DNA of 35,710 nucleotides, taken from the NCBI GenBank assembly GCA_934486705.1, contig CAKSQS010000022.1, forward strand, positions 1 to 35,710, read 5' to 3'. The number at the start of each line of letters is the position of its first letter. The stretch's first letter is position 1. The stretch is from an uncultured Eubacteriales bacterium. Its GTDB lineage: Bacteria; Bacillota; Clostridia; Oscillospirales; Acutalibacteraceae. Shown piece by piece: positions 23,611 through 30,735 of this stretch. The translations under genes and the position numbers were made by a program. Below the pieces are notes generated by a model, which worked only from the letters and a program-made list of their open reading frames with translations, did not search any database and had not been told where the DNA came from.

Positions 23611-24921
23611 TTAGTCCGTAATATTTTGCACCGCCGAGGCGGTAATAACCGTAATTTCCTTTGTTTTTTTCGTAACCGCGCATCTGTCGGCAACTCCTAC
23701 TCCGTATATCCAAATAACTCCCTTATCATCGGCTATTACAGGAATATACGCCCGCATATCCTGAGGAATGCCAAGCTCGCAAAAAAGCTTTTTGAGAGTT
23801 TTGGTACACCCGCGCCCCGCAAGCCTTATGCTGTCGCCCGGCTGCCTTGTTCTCAATACCGATTTTCCTATAATTTTATCACAGGCAAGCGAATTTTTTA
23901 ATAACAAATTATTAACTTTTTCGTTTTTTGTAAATAAATCGTTAATTCGCCGCTCGGTTTTAACGCGAAACAGGTATTTTTTGCCCTTTCCGCCGTCAGC
24001 TTTTTCAATTTTTAATATACCGTTTTTGCAAATGCCCTCAAAATTTCCGGGCAAGCTTGTCCGCCCGCCGTTTACTGCGGTATAATAAAGCGCGTCGGTA
24101 TGTGCGTTATCGGGCTGAAAGCCCGCCTGTATTTCGGTAAACCGCCTTATTGCCGCCTTTGCGGCTGCGGGGTGCGGCAGCGAAGTAACGCACAGCCCGT
24201 CCGCTCTTACATTCTCCGATAAAAATTTATCGGCAACACCCGTTATAAAGTCGTTAACTTCCGTAAGCGATAAAACCGTGCGCATAACTGCCGTTTCGGC
24301 TGACGGATTTATCTCCTTTAAAACAGGTATTACGTTATGCCTTATCTTATTCCGCGTGTAATCATCTGATAAATTGGTGCTGTCGGTAATAAAATCAAGG
24401 TGATTTTCTCGGCAATATTTTTCCACGTCTTCCCTTGTGCAAAAAAGCAGCGGGCGAATAAATTTACCTCTTTTGGGCGGTATGCCGCAAAGCCCGCCGA
24501 GAGCCGCGCCGCGCGTCAAATTGAAAAGCACGGTTTCAAAATTATCGCTTGCGGTGTGCGCCGTGGCAACAAGCCCGTCCGTTTTTTCCAAAAACGCATA
24601 TCTCATTTCCCGCGCTGCGGTTTCCTCGCTTATTCGGTTTTCCACCGCATACAGCAGAACGTCTCCCCGCCCCGCTGTAAACGGAACGCCGAGTTTTTCG
24701 CAAAGATTTCGTGCGAAAGCCTCGTCCCTTTCCGCCTCCGCGCCGCGTATCATATGGTTGAAATGCGCCGCCGAAACGGTAATATCAAGCTTTTTTTGCA
24801 GCCGCAGCAGCGCGAACAAAAGCGATACCGAGTCCGCCCCGCCCGAAAGCGCCACCGTAACCTTTTCCCCACCCGAGAGCAGCGAAAAGCGCTTTACGGC
24901 GCTTAAAACCTTTTCTTCCAT
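23611..24921 (-). CDS. tilS: tRNA(Ile)-lysidine synthase
   Basis: A protein of 436 residues. The N-terminal PP-loop ATPase has SGGADS (26-31) and continues with AAHFNHMIRGAEAERDEAF and VATAHTASDNFETVLFNL. The NKIRHNVIP segment and a C-terminal substrate-binding domain (LRTRQPGDSIRL, then KTLKKLFCELGIPQ) complete the TilS layout. It converts C34 of the AUA-reading tRNA-Ile to lysidine, which is essential for correct decoding. Its ATG overlaps the dnaB stop by one base (TAATG), so it is translationally coupled to dnaB. Confidence 0.95.
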   Translation of the reverse strand: MEEKVLSAVKRFSLLSGGEKVTVALSGGADSVSLLFALLRLQKKLDITVSAAHFNHMIRGAEAERDEAFARNLCEKLGVPFTAGRGDVLLYAVENRISEETAAREMRYAFLEKTDGLVATAHTASDNFETVLFNLTRGAALGGLCGIPPKRGKFIRPLLFCTREDVEKYCRENHLDFITDSTNLSDDYTRNKIRHNVIPVLKEINPSAETAVMRTVLSLTEVNDFITGVADKFLSENVRADGLCVTSLPHPAAAKAAIRRFTEIQAGFQPDNAHTDALYYTAVNGGRTSLPGNFEGICKNGILKIEKADGGKGKKYLFRVKTERRINDLFTKNEKVNNLLLKNSLACDKIIGKSVLRTRQPGDSIRLAGRGCTKTLKKLFCELGIPQDMRAYIPVIADDKGVIWIYGVGVADRCAVTKKTKEITVITASAVQNITD

Positions 24922-26291
24922 TATCTGAACACATCCACAGAAGTAAACCTTGTAAACTGACCGTCCCAGTGCAGGGGTATTGTGCCTATTTCGCCGTGAC
25001 GGTTTTTAGCCACAATACATTCCGATTTTGTCTGGTCGCTCAAATCCTCGTCCGCGCCCTTTTCACTGTCGTAATATGCGTCGCGGTAGAGGAAAAGCAC
25101 TATATCCGCGTCCTGCTCAATAGAGCCCGAATCTCTCAAATCGGAAAGCGCGGGCTTGTGCGATTTACCCTTTGCCTCAGTCCCGCGCGAAAGCTGCGCA
25201 CAGGCAATAACGGGAACTTTAAGCTCTTTAGCCATTATTTTAAGGTTTCGGGTGATTTCCGAAATTTCCTGCACTCGGTTATCTATCTGCCGTGCGGAAT
25301 GCATAAGACCCAAATAGTCAATAACCACAAGGTCCACCTTTTTCATTCTTCGCAGCTTCGCCTTCATTTCGGGCACGGTTATAGAAGAGGTTTCGTCAAA
25401 ATAAATGTCCGCCTTTGAAAGCGCGTCGCCCGCCTGCGCCAGCCTTGTCCACTCATCCTCGTCAAGCTCGCCCGTGCGCAGCTTTTCGCTCTTTATTCCC
25501 GCCTCGCTTGAAAGCATACGCTGCGCCAACTGGTCGCGGGTCATCTCAAGCGAGAAAAAGCAGACCGTTCTGCCGGTATTTACTGCCACGTTTCGCACAA
25601 TATTAAGCGCAAATGAGGTCTTACCCATACCCGGGCGCGCGCCGAGGATTATAAGGTCGGATTTATTAAGTCCGGTTATCATCCTGTCAAGCTCGCCTAT
25701 GCCGCAGGGTATGCCTATATAGTCCGCGCGGGTCTCGGGGTCTGCCATTTTAGATAAACGGTCGTATGTCTCGTTTTCAATAACGCTTTTAATATGCGTA
25801 AGACCCGTAATTTCCCTGCCCTGGCGGATCTCGTAAATACGTTGCTCGGCACTGTCAAGCAAGCGCCCCGAATCAAGCGTGTTATCGTTAATATCCTTTA
25901 TAATATCCTGTGCCGCCGTCATAAGCGAGCGCGCGTAATAGCGCTCCCTTACAATTGCAACGTATGTAAGCACGTTTGCCGCCGACGGAACGGTTTGCAC
26001 CAATTGAGTGAGATATGCTTTGCCGCCCGCCTCGTCGTAAACACCGTCGCGTTTCAGCTTTTCAAGCAGCGATACAAAGTCGATAGTCTGGCTGAGCTCG
26101 TACATTTCAGCCAAGGTCGAATATATTTCACGGTGCTGCGGAATATAGAAATATTCGGCTTTAACAGATGTCGCAACGTCGTTCAGGCACTTGGGGTCTA
26201 TAATTATAGACCCCAAAACCGCCTGTTCCGCCTCAACCGAATAAGGCAGCCGCGCCCCGTCAAGGTCGTAGATAAGCTTTTCTTCAGCCAT
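24921..26291 (-). CDS. dnaB: Replicative DNA helicase
   Basis: A protein of 456 residues. The N-terminal DnaG-interacting domain begins PYSVEAEQAVLGSIIID. The RecA-like domain has Walker A GARPGMGKT (217-225), the FSLEMTRDQLAQRML segment, Walker B VVIDYLGL, and SDLRDSGSIEQDAD. It unwinds DNA at the replication fork as a hexamer. The ribosome-binding site (GGAG) overlaps the end of rplI. In Bacillus nomenclature the same gene is dnaC. No intein is visible: the Walker A region is continuous. Confidence 0.97.
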   Translation of the reverse strand: MAEEKLIYDLDGARLPYSVEAEQAVLGSIIIDPKCLNDVATSVKAEYFYIPQHREIYSTLAEMYELSQTIDFVSLLEKLKRDGVYDEAGGKAYLTQLVQTVPSAANVLTYVAIVRERYYARSLMTAAQDIIKDINDNTLDSGRLLDSAEQRIYEIRQGREITGLTHIKSVIENETYDRLSKMADPETRADYIGIPCGIGELDRMITGLNKSDLIILGARPGMGKTSFALNIVRNVAVNTGRTVCFFSLEMTRDQLAQRMLSSEAGIKSEKLRTGELDEDEWTRLAQAGDALSKADIYFDETSSITVPEMKAKLRRMKKVDLVVIDYLGLMHSARQIDNRVQEISEITRNLKIMAKELKVPVIACAQLSRGTEAKGKSHKPALSDLRDSGSIEQDADIVLFLYRDAYYDSEKGADEDLSDQTKSECIVAKNRHGEIGTIPLHWDGQFTRFTSVDVFR

Positions 26292-26297
26292 CTTTTT

Positions 26298-26738
26298 TTA
26301 CTCCGTTACCTTAACCGTCAGCTTTGCGGAAATGCCTTTGTGCAGCTTAATTTCGGCAGTATATTCGCCGAAAGCCTTTATATCCGCCACGTTCATTTTC
26401 TTGCGGTCGATTTCAATGCCGAAAGCGTTTTTAATTTCTGCCGCTATCTCCTTTGAGGTAACAGAGCCGAAAAGCCTGCCGCCTGAGCCCGCCTTTGCCT
26501 TTATCGTAACGGTTTTACCGTTTAATTTTTCGGCAAGCGAGTTTGCTGCGGCAATTTCTTCTTTAAGGTGGTGTTCCTTTGCCTGCTCGCGGTTTTTAAG
26601 CTCGTTTAAAGCGGCGTTATCCGCCTCTACAGCCAATTTTTTCGGGAAAAGGAAATTGCGGGCGTAGCCGTCCGATACATTGCAAAGCTCGCCCTTTTTA
26701 CCGTGACCCTTAACATCTTGTAACAATACAACCTTCAT
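26298..26738 (-). CDS. rplI: 50S ribosomal protein L9
   Basis: A protein of 146 residues, normal for L9. The N-terminal domain reads MKVVLLQDVKGHGKKGELCNV and YARNFLFPKKLAVEA. A long connecting helix (about 45-75, Lys/Glu/Ala-rich) leads to the C-terminal domain with GRLFGSVTSKEIA. It binds 23S rRNA near L1. Its ribosome-binding site (GGAGG) lies in the last codons of rnjA, five bases upstream, so it is co-translated with rnjA. In many Firmicutes rplI follows gdpP or rpsR; here RNase J takes that place. Confidence 0.97.
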   Translation of the reverse strand: MKVVLLQDVKGHGKKGELCNVSDGYARNFLFPKKLAVEADNAALNELKNREQAKEHHLKEEIAAANSLAEKLNGKTVTIKAKAGSGGRLFGSVTSKEIAAEIKNAFGIEIDRKKMNVADIKAFGEYTAEIKLHKGISAKLTVKVTE

Positions 26739-26743
26739 TTGCT

Positions 26744-28606
26744 TTAAACCTCCATTATTATGGGAAGAATCATAGGCGTGCGGCGCGTTTTGGTGGTTAC
26801 ATAACGCGATACGCGCTCCTTGATTTTCGTCTTGACCGTCGCCCAGTCGCGAATACCCGAAGACATTGAGTATTCAACCGTATCGCACACAAGGTGACTT
26901 ATATCGTTCATCATTTTTTCCGATTCCTTAACATATACAAACCCGCGAGATACCACATCGGGGCCTGATATTATCGAGTGGGTAACGCTGTCTATCGATA
27001 CGGCGATTATTATAATACCGTCGTCCGCCAAGTGCTTTCTGTCCCGCAGAACAATGCTGCCCACGTCGCCCACGCCGAGGCCGTCAACCAGTACTCTGCC
27101 CGCCTGAACGGTTTCGGTGGATTTAAGAGCTTTATCCGATACCTCAATAACGCTGCCGTTTGAGGCTATTAAAATATTATCCTCGGGTATGCCCATTTGC
27201 CGTGCAAGCCCCGCGTGCTTTACAAGGTGCATCTGCTCGCCGTGCAGTGGAATAAAATATTTCGGCTTTATAATGCTCATCATAAGCTTTAATTCTTCCT
27301 GGCAGGCGTGACCCGATACGTGAACGTCGTACATTCTTTCATATACCACATTTGCGCCGCGTTTCATAAGCTCGTTTATAACCTTATTAACAAGCTTTTC
27401 ATTACCGGGAATGGGATTTGCCGAAATTATAATCATATCCCCCGGTATAATTTCAACCTGCCTGTGCTCGGAAAAGGCTATGCGGTGCAGCGCCGACATA
27501 GGCTCGCCCTGACTGCCCGTTGTAACAATTACCATTTCGTTAGCCGGGTAGTTCTTTATCATATCAATATCAACCAGCACATTATCGGGCACATTGAGGT
27601 AACCAAGCTCCGATGCAACGCTTACAACATTTATCATACTCCTGCCCGAAACCGCAACCTTTCTGCCGCAGTGTACCGCTTCGTCGATTATCTGCTGAAT
27701 ACGGTGAATGTTGGAGGAGAAGGTAGCAACTATAATGCGGCTGTCCCCCGCCTGGCTGAAAAATTTTGAAAAGGTTTCGCCCACAATGCGCTCGGACGGT
27801 GTGTAGCCCGGCCTTGCGGCGTTTGTGGAATCGGACATAAGCGCTAAAACACCGCGCTTGCCGAGCTCCGAAAATCTGCCTATATCTATAACAAAATCGT
27901 CAATAGGGGTGGTGTCTATTTTAAAGTCGCCCGTTTGAACAACCGTACCCGCGCCGCAGGTTATGGCAAAGCCCACCGAATCGGGAATCGAGTGATTTAC
28001 GTGTATAAATTCAATAGAGAATTTCCCAAGCTTTACCGTCTCGCCCGGCGCTACGGTGTTGAGCTTTGCACTGGCTAACAGGCGGTGCTCCTTAAGCTTG
28101 CCCTCTATAAGACCGATTGTAAGGCGGGTAGCGTATATCGGCACATTGAAATTGCGCAGCAAATACGGTATTGCGCCTATGTGGTCCTCGTGCCCGTGGG
28201 TTACTACCATACCCTTAATTTTATCCTTGTTTTCAAGCACATAGGTAAAATCGGGTATTACAATATCAATACCCGGGGTTTCCTCATCGGGGAATGACAT
28301 TCCGCAGTCCACCAAGAACATATCGCCATCATATTCATAAAGGGTTATGTTTTTACCTATTTCTCCGAGACCGCCGAGCGGTATTATTTTAAGCGGCTTT
28401 TTAGTTCTTGTGTTGCTGTTTTTTCTGGGTGTGTAGCTTCTTGTTTTGTTTGCAGCAGTGCCCGTGCGCTTTTGCGCAGTCTTCTGTGCCGCAGGCTTTC
28501 CCGCAGCCTTGGCAGTTTCCGCCATCTTTTTGGCGGGGGTCTTTCTGTATCTTCCGCTTGTTCCCGTACTCTTACTTACATTCTTTTTCTCATTTGTTTC
28601 ATTCAT
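26744..28606 (-). CDS. rnjA: Ribonuclease J with a basic N-terminal extension
   Basis: A protein of 620 residues. The first 70 or so are a low-complexity tail rich in Lys, Thr, Ala, Arg and Asn. The metallo-beta-lactamase/beta-CASP core follows: IIPLGGLGEIGKN, VDCGMSFPDE, the zinc motif HGHEDH (137-142), VNHSIPDS, SDSTNA, VTTGSQGEPMSAL and VSGHACQEEL. RNase J is a 5'-3' exo- and endonuclease central to mRNA decay and rRNA maturation in Firmicutes. The basic tail probably contacts RNA or ribosomes (inference). It is first gene of the six-gene operon, with GGAGG 11 bases upstream of the ATG. Confidence 0.94.
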   Translation of the reverse strand: MNETNEKKNVSKSTGTSGRYRKTPAKKMAETAKAAGKPAAQKTAQKRTGTAANKTRSYTPRKNSNTRTKKPLKIIPLGGLGEIGKNITLYEYDGDMFLVDCGMSFPDEETPGIDIVIPDFTYVLENKDKIKGMVVTHGHEDHIGAIPYLLRNFNVPIYATRLTIGLIEGKLKEHRLLASAKLNTVAPGETVKLGKFSIEFIHVNHSIPDSVGFAITCGAGTVVQTGDFKIDTTPIDDFVIDIGRFSELGKRGVLALMSDSTNAARPGYTPSERIVGETFSKFFSQAGDSRIIVATFSSNIHRIQQIIDEAVHCGRKVAVSGRSMINVVSVASELGYLNVPDNVLVDIDMIKNYPANEMVIVTTGSQGEPMSALHRIAFSEHRQVEIIPGDMIIISANPIPGNEKLVNKVINELMKRGANVVYERMYDVHVSGHACQEELKLMMSIIKPKYFIPLHGEQMHLVKHAGLARQMGIPEDNILIASNGSVIEVSDKALKSTETVQAGRVLVDGLGVGDVGSIVLRDRKHLADDGIIIIAVSIDSVTHSIISGPDVVSRGFVYVKESEKMMNDISHLVCDTVEYSMSSGIRDWATVKTKIKERVSRYVTTKTRRTPMILPIIMEV

Positions 28607-28695
28607 TAAATAGATTTCCTCCGTATTTTTCTTTTTTCTTTATAAAAATATCGGCTCTCACTTACCGATACCAATAAACATTGCAATCAATATAT

Positions 28696-28725
28696 ATTTT
28701 ACATTCAAAGCGGCAGTATTGTCAA
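28696..28725 (-). promoter_or_regulatory. Promoter for the rnjA-ftsH operon
   Basis: Minus-strand TTGACA (28720-28725), 18 bases, TAAAAT (28696-28701), leaving a leader of about 80 bases before rnjA. The stretch 28740-28838 upstream is AT-rich and I see no gene in it. Confidence 0.7.
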
Positions 28726-28838
28726 GGGTTTTGTTTCTATATATGATATTTGGTGCTTTTTAACCGCAATATACAATCAAAGCATAAAAAAATCATTTAA
28801 TTCCGCATTACGCATTCCTAATATTATATTTACAGTCT

Positions 28839-29060
28839 GTCAATAAACCCCAAATTCTATTTCTGCGGCGTGAACGCCGCATCTCTGTTTTTCCGCTGAC
28901 ATGTGCGGCGGAAAAACACCTTGTAAGCGAAAAATAGCTTAAAAAGCTATTTTTCAAGAACACTGGGGTGGTATTGACGGGGATAGAGTGCAGCCAAAAA
29001 TCTTTGATTTTTGCGAGCGGCATTCCCGCCAAGAGCGTGTCGGTTTTTCGACACGCTCAA
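28839..29060. repeat. Structured dispersed repeat, copy 2 (about 220 bases, five stem-loops)
   Basis: An outer interrupted stem pairs GTCAATA (28839-28845) with TATTGAC (28972-28978), and CCCCA (28848-28852) with TGGGG (28964-28968). It encloses three perfect hairpins: TGCGGCG-TGAA-CGCCGCA (28864-28881), GTTTTTCCGC/GCGGAAAAAC (28887-28917) and GAAAAATAGCTT/AAGCTATTTTTC (28929-28955). To the right are CAAAAATC/GATTTTTG (28995-29013) and GAGCGTGTCG/CGACACGCTC (29033-29058). The right part repeats positions 1-82. Both copies sit right after the stop codon of a minus-strand gene. It could be a structured RNA, a MITE-like element or a REP-type repeat. Confidence 0.8.
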
Positions 29061-29465
29061 CTATATGTATTTATGCTGCGATTTTCGGTTTACTCCCAAA
29101 ATTCCGCCTATTACTGACGACAGCATAATAATCGCAAGGCGGAAAAGCGTGTTCTGCGTCAGTCCCCCGCGGTTTACCATAAGCGATATAAGCGTTAAAA
29201 GGCAAAAAACAATTCCCCCTACAGCCGCGCCTATAAGCCAGCCGCGGCTGCCGCTTTTCCCCGAAATATAAAAAGCCGCCGAAAAAGCACCCAAAGCCGC
29301 CGAAAGTGTGGCGAAAAGCGCCGAATATTTAAAGCCCGATGCAAAAATATACATTACAAGCGCAAAAAGTATTACAGCCGCCGCCGAAACTGCAAAAAAC
29401 AAAAGCGCCGCCTTTATTATAATACCTATCTTCCCGCTCTTTTCCGTTATAAGGTCTTTTTTCAT
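29061..29465 (-). CDS. TIGR04086-like four-helix membrane protein
   Basis: The protein is 134 residues from the ATG at 29465, with GGGAGGG seven bases upstream; a longer frame to 29504 would read through the hairpin holding that site and is rejected. It has about four membrane helices (about 15-40, 45-65, 72-95 and 103-122) joined by short polar loops and a short basic C-terminus. Small hydrophobic proteins of this type occur next to yajC in Firmicutes (family knowledge); their job is unknown. It lies 59 bases after yajC. Its ribosome-binding site is inside a perfect 10-bp stem. Confidence 0.75.
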   Translation of the reverse strand: MKKDLITEKSGKIGIIIKAALLFFAVSAAAVILFALVMYIFASGFKYSALFATLSAALGAFSAAFYISGKSGSRGWLIGAAVGGIVFCLLTLISLMVNRGGLTQNTLFRLAIIMLSSVIGGILGVNRKSQHKYI

Positions 29466-29472
29466 AAAAATT

Positions 29473-29500
29473 CCCTCCCGAACAATTATATTCGGGAGGG
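29473..29500 (-). promoter_or_regulatory. Perfect hairpin hiding the ribosome-binding site of the TIGR04086-like gene
   Basis: CCCTCCCGAA and TTCGGGAGGG pair as a 10-bp perfect stem with an 8-base loop. In the minus-strand transcript the 3' arm contains the whole GGGAGGG site, and ATG comes seven bases later. The arm is followed by AATTTTT, so it could also act as a weak intrinsic terminator after yajC. Either way it would lower expression of the second gene. Confidence 0.75.
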
Positions 29501-29524
29501 ACAAAACTTATTACATTTTACATC

Positions 29525-29869
29525 TTACTTTGATACGGTATCGTCATGAACCGTAAGATTCGTCTGTAACGCCCAGCGAGCAATTGTAAGCTTGCTGTGG
29601 TCGCTTGCGGACTCAATTACAATAGTATCCTCTTTAAGAGAAATAACTCTGCCGTAAATTCCGCCGATAGTAACAATTTCATCCCCTACCTGGAGATTAT
29701 CGCGCATTTTCTTTTCTTCTTTTTGCTTTTTGCGCTGCGGACGTATCATAATAAAATACATAGCGCCAAAAATAACCGCAAGCCATACTACCATTAAAAT
29801 TATGCTCTGCGGACCGTTTGCAGCGGTCTGTGTGGCGCTGTCCGCCAATGTAATAGGATTAAAATTCAT
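29525..29869 (-). CDS. yajC: Preprotein translocase subunit YajC
   Basis: A protein of 114 residues. One membrane helix (about 23-42: ILMVVWLAVIFGAMYFIMI) is followed by the family signature RPQRKKQKEEKKM, then GDEIVTIGGIYGRV in a small cytoplasmic domain. YajC associates with SecDF and the Sec channel; it is not essential. GGAGGG lies upstream of the ATG. tgt, queA or secD, often adjacent in other bacteria, are not here. Confidence 0.94.
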   Translation of the reverse strand: MNFNPITLADSATQTAANGPQSIILMVVWLAVIFGAMYFIMIRPQRKKQKEEKKMRDNLQVGDEIVTIGGIYGRVISLKEDTIVIESASDHSKLTIARWALQTNLTVHDDTVSK

Positions 29870-29902
29870 TTATTTTTGCCCTCCAAATAGCTATTGTTTT
29901 AT

Positions 29903-29931
29903 ATTATATACCATATTCCCTTTTATTGCAA
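29903..29931 (-). promoter_or_regulatory. Promoter for yajC
   Basis: Minus-strand TTGCAA (29926-29931), 17 bases, TATAAT (29903-29908), about 30 bases before the yajC ATG. Confidence 0.8.
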
Positions 29932-30033
29932 GCAAATTTTACCGAATTTAAAAAATTCATAATCTGTACTCAAAATCGGCTCTGATATGTGTTAAAATCA
30001 TTTTGTAAAATAAAGGAAAGGACGTTTTAAGCC

Positions 30034-30735
30034 TTGAGTTATATATGCTTTGATAACGTTTGCAAATTTTATAAAAACGGTGATAATATAACCCGCGCGT
30101 CGGACGGCATAAGCTTTACCGCCGAAAAGGGCGAGCTTGTGGTAATTGTTGGACCGAGCGGCGCGGGAAAAACCACCGTGCTTAATATGCTGGGCGGTAT
30201 GGACAGGTGCGACAGCGGCGAAATAATTTTGGACGGCGAAAAGGTAAGTGAATTTAATACCCGCCGCCTTACAGAGTACCGTCGCTATGACGTAGGGTTT
30301 GTTTTCCAGTTTTATAATTTGGTGCAAAATCTTACCGCGCTTGAAAATGTGGAATTAGCGTCAGAAATATGCCGCGAGCCGCTGGACGCCGCCGAGGTGC
30401 TTAAAAGCGTGGGGCTTGAGGGCAGAATGAACAACTTCCCCGCGCAATTATCGGGCGGCGAGCAGCAGCGGGTATCTATTGCGCGCGCACTTGCCAAGAA
30501 CCCGAAAATTCTGCTGTGCGATGAGCCCACGGGCGCGCTTGATTACAACACCGGCAAGGCGATCTTAAAGCTTTTGCATGACACCTGCCGCTCAACCGGA
30601 ACAACGGTTATAATAATAACCCACAATCAGGCGATATGCGCCATGGCTGACAGGGTTATAAAAATTAAAAACGGCAAGGTTACGGAAAACTCCGTTAATC
30701 CCGAACCGCTGCCCGCCGAAAGGATAGAATGGTAG
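30034..30735 (+). CDS. ABC transporter ATP-binding protein (MacB/LolD type)
   Basis: A protein of 233 residues starting at a TTG with AAAGGA upstream. Walker A GPSGAGKTT (40-48), the Q-loop FVFQFYNLVQNLTALENVELA, signature LSGGEQQR (139-146), Walker B ILLCDEP (159-165) and H-loop THN. The QFYNLVQNLTALENV segment is typical of ATPases that partner FtsX-like permeases. The next gene starts seven bases before its stop, so the two are coupled. Such mechanotransmission systems export peptides or regulate cell-wall enzymes; no sensor kinase is adjacent. Confidence 0.93.
   Translation: MSYICFDNVCKFYKNGDNITRASDGISFTAEKGELVVIVGPSGAGKTTVLNMLGGMDRCDSGEIILDGEKVSEFNTRRLTEYRRYDVGFVFQFYNLVQNLTALENVELASEICREPLDAAEVLKSVGLEGRMNNFPAQLSGGEQQRVSIARALAKNPKILLCDEPTGALDYNTGKAILKLLHDTCRSTGTTVIIITHNQAICAMADRVIKIKNGKVTENSVNPEPLPAERIEW

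Noticed and set aside
23598..23693. N-terminal extension of hypoxanthine phosphoribosyltransferase into tilS
   Set aside because: The extra residues are Arg/Lys-rich read-through of the tilS end in another frame and do not resemble the enzyme family.
24400..24928. Two overlapping plus-strand frames of over 160 codons opposite tilS
   Set aside because: tilS on the minus strand shows full PP-loop and C-terminal motifs; the antisense frames are a by-product of codon bias.
28808..29032. A 74-codon minus-strand frame through structured repeat copy 2
   Set aside because: It lies almost wholly in inverted repeats, has no ribosome-binding site, and its residues simply reflect hairpin arms. The stretch is better explained as a structured repeat.
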